Below, in pieces: positions 57,517-64,000 of a DNA stretch of 64,000 bases; position 1 is the stretch's first letter, and each line of letters starts with the position of its first letter. A model generated the notes under the pieces. The model was not told the origin of the DNA. It worked only from the letters and a program-made list of their open reading frames with translations, and did no database searches. The stretch covers positions 310,001 to 374,000 of the forward strand of contig ML996703.1 of NCBI GenBank assembly GCA_010356995.1. Direction: 5' to 3'. The DNA is from Trichodelitschia bisporula. Its lineage: Eukaryota; Ascomycota; Dothideomycetes; Phaeotrichales; Phaeotrichaceae. Made by a program: the position numbers and the translations under genes.

Positions 57517-58566
57517 CTATCCAGCGATCAACACCCAAAGCAAGAAGAAAATCATCAACACGCCAAACATCTTCGCCACCAGCCACCGATTCCCCTGCAC
57601 CCGACTCCAGTACTTGAGCAGCTCGCGCTGCGCCCCCGCTACGTTGTCAAGTACGTCGTCGGTGTCGGCATCGATGCGCTGGATCTGCTCGCCTTGCTCT
57701 GAGACCATCTGCGCGAGTTGTGAGAATAGGCCGCCGAGCTCGTTGATCGTGCGCTCAATCGTTTCGACGGCTTCGCCGCGCGCTTGGATGTATGCGTTGC
57801 TGCTGCTCCCTTCCTCCATGAGCAGGAGTTGCTGGCTATGCGGTGCCGTGCGCGCGAGGGCGGATGATTGCCCCGTTGGCATGTCGAGAGACAACACGTC
57901 GGACGCGGCCGCGTTGGCGTAGGGCGATTTCGGGCGCGCGCTGCCGGCGGCGGGGGGTTGGTAGAGGGGCGAATCGGTGCGGCTGGGAATGAGGCTAGAC
58001 GGCGCACTCGCGTTCCCCACACTCGTGATGAAATTCTCCGTCCTCTCGCGGCTAGCCTGTATATTGCGCGTGCGCAGCTCGAGTGTATCTTTGAACGCCG
58101 CGCCTACGGACCCGAGCTTGCCCTTCAGCAGAAACAGAACGTTACGGTTATGTTCGCGCTCATGGTCGGCCGTCGCAGCGGGCTGCTTCGCGCCTTGGCT
58201 TAGGGATTGTAACTGGCGGATGTCCTGGTCTAGCCTAGCGAGGTCCTGCTTTATGACGAAGGTGAGCTCGTTGATTTCGACGGGCCTGTCGTCGAAGAGT
58301 GTTTTGCGTCGGGCGAGCGCGGCGAGACGTTCTAGTTTGGACATTGTGCTGCTTAGGCCGCGGCCAATGGTTGCGGCGCGACGGGCGAATTCGCTGCGGG
58401 TTGCAGGGGTGCTGGCGCTGCGTTCGGAGGATGAGAGGAGGGATTGTTGCGCGGGAGGGAGTTTCTTGGAGTGTGGTTGGCGTTGCGTGGCGCGGTGGAG
58501 GATGGTGCGGAATTCGGGGGTGCGGTCTTGGATGTTAGGCCGTACGGCGGTGGTAGGATACGACAT
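57517..58566 (-). CDS. SED5: Syntaxin-5 / Sed5 Golgi t-SNARE
   Basis: 349 residues, single exon. The N-terminal motif NIQDRTPEF is the Sly1-binding peptide of syntaxin 5. An Habc bundle follows (SEFARRAATIGRGLSSTMSK, LTFVIKQDLARLDQDIRQLQ). The SNARE helix runs from about residue 258 (YIQARGEAVETIERTINELG, LFSQLAQMVSEQGEQIQRID with the Gln zero layer). A single C-terminal anchor, MFGVLMIFFLLWVLIAG, ends the protein. It mediates ER-Golgi and intra-Golgi fusion. I start at MSYPTTAVRPNIQDRTPEF because the Sly1 motif must be near the terminus. An in-frame ATG 119 codons upstream lies in non-protein-like leader. Confidence 0.95.
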   Translation of the reverse strand: MSYPTTAVRPNIQDRTPEFRTILHRATQRQPHSKKLPPAQQSLLSSSERSASTPATRSEFARRAATIGRGLSSTMSKLERLAALARRKTLFDDRPVEINELTFVIKQDLARLDQDIRQLQSLSQGAKQPAATADHEREHNRNVLFLLKGKLGSVGAAFKDTLELRTRNIQASRERTENFITSVGNASAPSSLIPSRTDSPLYQPPAAGSARPKSPYANAAASDVLSLDMPTGQSSALARTAPHSQQLLLMEEGSSSNAYIQARGEAVETIERTINELGGLFSQLAQMVSEQGEQIQRIDADTDDVLDNVAGAQRELLKYWSRVQGNRWLVAKMFGVLMIFFLLWVLIAG

Positions 58567-59463
58567 GGTGCCGGTTGTGGGGGGGTGGTTGCTGTGTGTG
58601 TGGAGGGTTGGTATCGTGAGGGTGTGGTGTTGAGGAGAAGGGGGCCGAGGCGCGCGGTTTGAGTATCTTTGTGCAGGGCGGCTTGGGGCAGAGATGAGAA
58701 GAAAGTGAAGCGCGGGTTCTGGTAGCGTTGTGTCGAAGGGTAGAGGGTGAATAGAGATACCAGGATTCTCCGCTTCGACTTGGTCGTCGTGATGGTATCG
58801 GTTGACGTGGAGATGAGTGAAGGCGTTGGAGTGTGCTAATGTCACTTCTCGATGCCGCTTCCGGTTAGTGGCTTGGTGGACACGGTTCCGTCTGTACATG
58901 TGGCGAGAAACTTGAACGGCCAATCAATATGTTCATCTCCAGCACAGCCACATTCGCCGCCATCCTGGACGCCTTGTTCTTGGCTCGTCCTTGGCCCAAG
59001 CGGTCGCGGACGGTGGAGACGGAGCGCCGAAGGGGAGTAGAACTGTGGAACTGAACCCTTTCCACCTCGAAGCAACACCAAAAGCTCCCTCTCATCTCCT
59101 CCTCATCCTCCTCTTCTTCTTGTATACTGGACTCTGGTCGCCAGCTCTCGTTGCTACCAGCCTTGTCTCTCACTCCGCCACCGCGTGCCAGTCGTTTCTT
59201 GCTTCTGTCGTGCTTGGCCTGGCCCTCTCCTCGTACTCCGCCCACCCACCCGTTGCGCAGCCTCATCGTTCAAAACTCCACTGTCGCACGCCGTTCACAG
59301 CTCATTCAACGTGCACCGAGAGCTTCACTAGGCGCAGGATCTCATCTTTTTCCATCTCATTCATCAGTTCCTCCAACTGGCCGCGCCTCGTCCAATTGTC
59401 ACCAACCCGCAGCCTTACCGACCCATGAGTGCTGCCTCGTAGACGACCACAAGCTCGCCCGCC
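58567..59463. other. SED5 / disordered-protein divergent region
   Basis: 900 bp between divergent starts. CT-rich on both sides; no gene. Confidence 0.45.
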
Positions 59464-62400
59464 ATGGCGCATCCCTACCAGTTCTCCGACCGGGAGAACA
59501 GAGTGACATCGCCACTGTAGGTGCCCAAACATGCTGGAGAATACAGGTTCTAACTCTCACAGCGACCGTCAAGCACAAAACACCTTACGCCCGGATGAAG
59601 CCCCTTCCTTCAAGACCAACGTCCACCGCGCCAAAACGAAGAAATGGGTCGAGGCCAAATCATACTCGTACGAGGGCGACGACTGGGGCGAGTACGATGA
59701 GGACGACGAGTACGGCGTTGACGAGGCTCCGCCGCCGATGCCCACGGGCTTGCGGCAGCCGGGGCAGACTGCCAGGAGCGTGACGAACCCGCCTGTCCCA
59801 GCCGTGCAGCGTCGAAATTCTTTTGACAGAGGCGATGAGAAGCGTGCATTTTCATCGTCTTCTGCTGGGCCTCCGCCTCGGGCCAATACCGAACAATTCG
59901 CATCTAATGCCTCTTCGGCAGGGCCCGTACACCCCGCGCAGCATCCGCTGCCTGTCTCGCGAACGGCTACCCCTTTGCATGTTGAGACGTCCATAGCGGG
60001 TGGGCCCATGGATAGCAGTCCGAGCAACTATTCCACTGCTGGAGGAAGACAAACCAGCGCGGCCAGTGACTTTCGAGGTCAATCGCCGCTGAACACGCGG
60101 AACTCGCCTGCACCATCGGGTCCCGCCTCGGCTGGAGCGCGCTTTCCGCCGCGCAAGGGAAGCCTCTCGCATGAGGATACTCCCCTCCGCCCGTCTCCTC
60201 GTGGCACTCCAGCTCCCGAGCCTGCTCCACCAGCGTCTGAGCCCGCGTCTGCTTCAGTGACTAAGCCACTGCCTTTCATTCGTCCAGCCGACATCTACAA
60301 GCGCATGCAGGAGGCCATGGACAAAGAGAAAGAGAATCAGAAGCCCAGTGCTGAGGCTACCCCTGCATCTCCTGCTGCAGCTCCTCCCGCTGCCCCTCCT
60401 GCTGTGCAAGAGCCTGAGACTGTGTCTCAAGCACCACATCCCGTACCTAGCTATGAGCACTCCAGTGGTTATAACCTTGGAGCTCCCTTAGCGACTGTCC
60501 CCGAGCGGAACAGCGAATACATTCCTGACGACGCTCCAGCTGTGATCGGTGACGTAGGGAAGAACAGCGAGAAGGCACCGGCGTCGACCGCTACCATTGG
60601 CGACATTTCACTCCCACAGATTGGCGGAGCGTCGAGCTTCGGTGACGAGTTCTGGAGTTCTGCCCTGGGACCTTCGCAGGGCGCACCTCCATCCACCAGC
60701 CCTCCGCCGACGAACGGTACTCCCGATCAGCCGCTGTCACATCAGCCCTCGCTCGGGTTTACGTCGCTTGTGCATCAGGCTTTTGACGCGCCGGTCTCGA
60801 AACAAGATAGCCTCCGCTCCCAACCTACGAATGATTCTGTGTCGCGCAGCAACACGACGGGCACCTCTGACATTAGCCCCATCATCAGTCGCGCCTCAAG
60901 CAGTGCCGCTCAAAATACTGGGCGGGTAGAGGACCGTGCGCAGGGTTCGACGCCGGCCATCGCGGAGGAAGACGAACCGAAGCCTCGTCCGATGTCTCTC
61001 GAGACGGTCCCTGGGCCTCCCGTTCCGTCAAAACAGACTGAGCCCACGGTTGCCCCTGGCTACAGGCGCGACTTCAACAATCCCAACCCGCATAACTCGC
61101 CTGCTCGCAGTTTATCTTACGAACTCAGCAAGCAACTCCCCGTCCCAGAAGTCGCGCAGATTGCGATCAGCGATCCGCTCAACAACGGCCATAGCGAGGT
61201 AGCTCAAAGCATCGAAGCCGCGCCGTCCGTTCCTGACAAGATGGACGCTCCGATCGCTGCGCTGAAACCAACACCTGGTGCACGGCGCTCTGAATCCCCC
61301 GAGAAGGGCCGGGTGCGCGACCTCGCAGGCATGTTCGACGCAGGCTCCCGGCGCAACTCCGCAGCCAGCGTAGGAAGTGACAGGAAGAGCATCATTGAGC
61401 CTCCGGCTCTTGCACCGCCTCCACTAAAGACCGACCGACCTGCCGCCGAGCGCGAAGTCAGCTTCCGGCCGCATCTTCCTGGCCAGTGGGAGTCGTATAC
61501 TACGATTGGCACGACCGGTAGTGAACCCGTTGAGGCGGTTCTACCGCCGCTTAAGCCTTTGCCGTCGACGGTGTCTGAGGTCAGCCTTGAGCCTACTACT
61601 GCCAAGCGCGCGCTTGAGCCCGTGTCCGAACCGAAGGCCGAATCTAAGATCGATCCGCTTGTTGCACTTGCCGCTGCGGGTAGCGCTATGGGCGATGCGA
61701 TCAAGCGGTCTGTAGGCATGGATGTCGACAGTCCGACATCTAAGCATCAGCATGGCGACGTCTTGCACGGTCCGCTGCGGCCAGATATTTCACGCGAGCC
61801 AAGCGACTTCCCGCCCACGCCTCTGCCGAAAGACGAAACGGATACGAGCAAGAGCGAGGTGGCTGAGAGACCGGATACGCTTTCGCGCCAGGATAGCACT
61901 GACACGACAACTGAAGACCTGGAGAGCGACCGACTGCGCAGAGAAATCGTGCGCAGCTTGAGTCCCATCCCCGATTCAGCCTCGTCACCTACCCGCGAGC
62001 CCGGCCCTGTTTCTGCCTTCTTCCCGCCCGACAACAATGATATTGCAGACTCGCCTACCACACCCCCCGCTCTCAATGTTTCTAAGGCTGCTCAAGCTGG
62101 TGCTGCAGCCCTGGTGACCGGTGCAGTGCTTGGCGCGGGCGCAGTGACAGCCCATGAATCCAAAACAGCACCAGACCAGGATACTTCTGCGAAACCCACC
62201 GTCGCGGGCGATAAAGAGTTGCCGTTGCTGACGAAACGCTTCAGCTGGGAGCGCAGTCAATCGACCTTGCTGCAACAGCCTTCTAACGTCGTTTCGCCGC
62301 TCGCGGGTCCGGACCATGGGCCTACGAATCCCGCGAGCCTGTCGATTGTTTCGCCAATAGCGACGCCTGTGTCCGCGATTGTCTCGTCGAGTGGAGGGAA

Positions 62401-63124
62401 TACGGCGGCGCCGGGCATCACGGCTGGCGAGCGCGACATTGCGCTTGACGATCCGAAGTTGGGGACCGAGGGGTTGCACGTTATTAACGCGCAGCCGGGC
62501 GACATCCCGAGTCCGGACGAGTACCGGGCGGAGGAGAAGATCGTCGTCGATTCTACGCCCGCGCCCTTCGCGCCCATCACACTCCCCTCAATTACATCAC
62601 CAACCTCACAGGTCACTTCTCTAGGCATTGCCTCGCCGCTCACTCTCAAGGACTTCCCCCTCCCACCCACAACCGAAGTAAAGCCGAAACAATTCCGCGA
62701 AATCATGTTGCTGAAGACGCCCGAGGAGCGCATCTCCGCCTTCCAAACCACGCAGAAACAATGGGCGGGCATGAATTCCGGGCTCGATAACTGGCTCTCG
62801 CACACCGTGTCCGCACGGCCCGAGTTACGCGACCAGCTTCAAAGCGCGATGGACGTGCCGCAGCCCGACACGCCGGTGCGGCACAAAGCGACGGCCTCGA
62901 TCTCGCGCGTCTTCACCAAGGCGCACAGTCCCAGCGCGTCGTCTGGGGCCGCGGGGCCGGAGCCCATGGCTGAGGCGGGCGAGAGACCGCTCAAGGGGAA
63001 GGATTTGCTTCACACGACGAAGTTGCTGGGGGGGAAGGGGGTTATTGGGGCTAAAGGCCTGTTTGCGAAGGGCAAGAAGCGGTTTGGGGGCGGGAGTGGG
63101 GGGGTCGAAAAGGTAGATGAGTGA
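59464..63124 (+). CDS. Large disordered Ser/Pro/Ala-rich protein of unknown function
   Basis: 1204 residues. Exons 59464-59516 and 59563-63124, joined by a 46-bp intron (donor GTAGGT, branch TCTAACT); the spliced start is MAHPYQFSDRENRVTSPLDR. Conserved-looking islands are at the two ends. Near the start are FKTNVHRAKTKKWVEAKSYS and the acidic YEGDDWGEYDEDDEYG. Near residue 1075 is FREIMLLKTPEERISAFQTT, then WAGMNSGLDNWLSHTV, and the last 45 residues include KGKDLLHTTKLLGGKG and a basic FAKGKKRFGGG tail. Between them is low-complexity sequence with many SP/TP sites and one Ala-rich hydrophobic stretch (AALVTGAVLGAGAV) near residue 850. I do not recognise a named homolog. A start at 59531 without splicing is less likely. 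Confidence 0.7.
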
Positions 63125-63568
63125 TCCTTTCCTTGAATTCGTGCTTCCCCTCGTGTCTTTTTTCTTGCGCTGCGTCATGTTGTCTGCTTTACTTACGGCC
63201 GGTTTTTCTTGTGTGCTTGTAGGACGGGTGACCAAGCTCCTGGGAACGGGTTGGTGGCTGCAATGTAATGGATTCCATCAGCACTAGGCGGGCGTTTTGG
63301 GTCTTTTATGTGCTGGGGTCGACGACAACGAGACCACGAAAGGAGAGCTATGAACGAGTCGACGGATTCCCGCCTTTCATTTTGTCCTCAATCTTTCCTC
63401 GCATGTTTTTTTTCTCACCTTGGCGATTTGTACAATACTGAATTCCATTTCCCAATGCTCGGACCCGAACTGTGGTCCGTGATCGCCAATGTCCTCCTCG
63501 CCCTTCTTTCCTGCACATACTACCTATAACCTGAGGGACGCTTGCTCACTCCTTTTCCCGTTCCTTAG
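63125..63568. other. Gap before the right-edge gene
   Basis: 444 bp. It may contain the first exon of the right-edge gene: an ATG at 63455 followed by a GTGATC donor after eight codons would be in phase with the next exon. Confidence 0.35.
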
Positions 63569-64000
63569 GCCCGCGAACTAGACTCCGACGACGAGAGCGG
63601 AGTACATCCCGAGTCCGACGCCGATCATGACGACAGTCACGTGCGCCCCCGTTCCTCGCCCGACCCGTCTGCCGGCACGCGCCGTGGGTATCCGTTTTCG
63701 CGTCCCCGCGGTCTCAGCGTTACGGACAGCGATGCGGACCACGATGTCGCGCCGCAGAAGCGTAAGAATCGTCCGCTGAGTTTTCCGGCTTTTGGGTTTG
63801 GGCGGAGGCATGAGGAAGACACGGGCGGGGAGGCGGATGGCGAGGGCGACGTGGATGTGGATCGTACTCCGCGGGCGAGTCGGGTTGAGGGAGAGTGGAA
63901 GGTCCCGGAGGAGGAGGACACGACGCACGCGCCCGGCGGGTGGGCGGCTGCGCAGCCGGGTATGCTACGAGACGTGCGGCTGAGGCATGAGCGGGTTGTG
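63569..64000 (+). CDS. Partial gene running off the right edge
   Basis: An open frame of 144 codons begins right after a CCTTAG acceptor and reaches the window end without a stop. It reads RELDSDDESGVHPESDADHD, then RRGYPFSRPRGLSVTDSDAD, then QKRKNRPLSFPAFGFGRRHE, then an acidic stretch and GGWAAAQPGMLRDVRLRHER. Acidic and basic blocks alternate, with Ser/Asp sites of casein-kinase type; it looks disordered. Not recognised. The 5' end is unresolved (see the gap entry). Confidence 0.5.

Noticed and set aside
57517-58923. 119-residue N-terminal extension of SED5
   Set aside because: The Sly1-binding motif must be at the N-terminus, and the extension is leader-like.

Overview
This is a gene-dense nuclear fragment of a filamentous ascomycete (Pezizomycotina). 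Supporting points are many short spliceosomal introns (mostly 42-75 bp, with clear GT...CTAAC...AG signals), a Rac-type GTPase (typical of filamentous rather than budding ascomycetes), an ATP sulfurylase with the C-terminal APS-kinase-like domain known from filamentous fungi, a Zn(II)2Cys6 regulator and fungal DUF7704 and DUF7730-type proteins. The class cannot be fixed by eye; the very short introns would suit Dothideomycetes, but that is a guess. I see no virus-like element, autonomous transposon, CRISPR array or convincing tRNA.

Layout. 1-11.4 kb, all + strand: SEC2/Rabin8-type Rab GEF, PAPS reductase (MET16), ATP sulfurylase (MET3), then two long imperfect foldback sequences and a CHCHD2/MIX17 gene. 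12.3-23.7 kb, mixed strands and compact: OPT transporter, SCO1, NOP6-like RRM protein, SURF1/SHY1, CENP-T and CMS1. 23.7-27.5 kb is gene-poor, but holds a three-exon minus-strand gene that I read as a very divergent L7Ae/Snu13-fold protein with two tandem 42-residue repeats at its N-terminus. 27.5-34.4 kb: RAC1, a UBX4-like UBX protein, a third and larger foldback, GPI2/PIG-C and a DUF7730-type protein. 34.4-44.8 kb: a gene-poor 2 kb, a Zn2Cys6 regulator, CENP-O/Mcm21, a large RRM protein, a DUF7704 membrane protein and SNX3. 44.8-48.5 kb has no confident gene, only coding-like fragments. 48.5-64 kb: an RS-domain protein with a 46-bp pure G tract, a Sos7-like kinetochore protein, a PA-TM-RING ubiquitin ligase, an aquaporin, RPL37, SED5, a 1204-residue disordered protein and a partial gene cut by the right edge.

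Genes that work together: MET3 and MET16 carry out the first and third steps of sulfate assimilation and lie next to each other. SCO1 and SURF1 (and arguably MIX17) serve cytochrome c oxidase. CENP-T, CENP-O and the Sos7-like protein are kinetochore components. SEC2, SNX3, SED5, the PA-RING ligase and RAC1 belong to membrane traffic and polarity. Four gene pairs share a short divergent promoter (NOP6/SURF1, CENP-T/CMS1, RS protein/Sos7, SED5/disordered protein). Exon borders are my own reading of GT-AG (twice GC-AG) signals; for every multi-exon model I checked that the phases add up.
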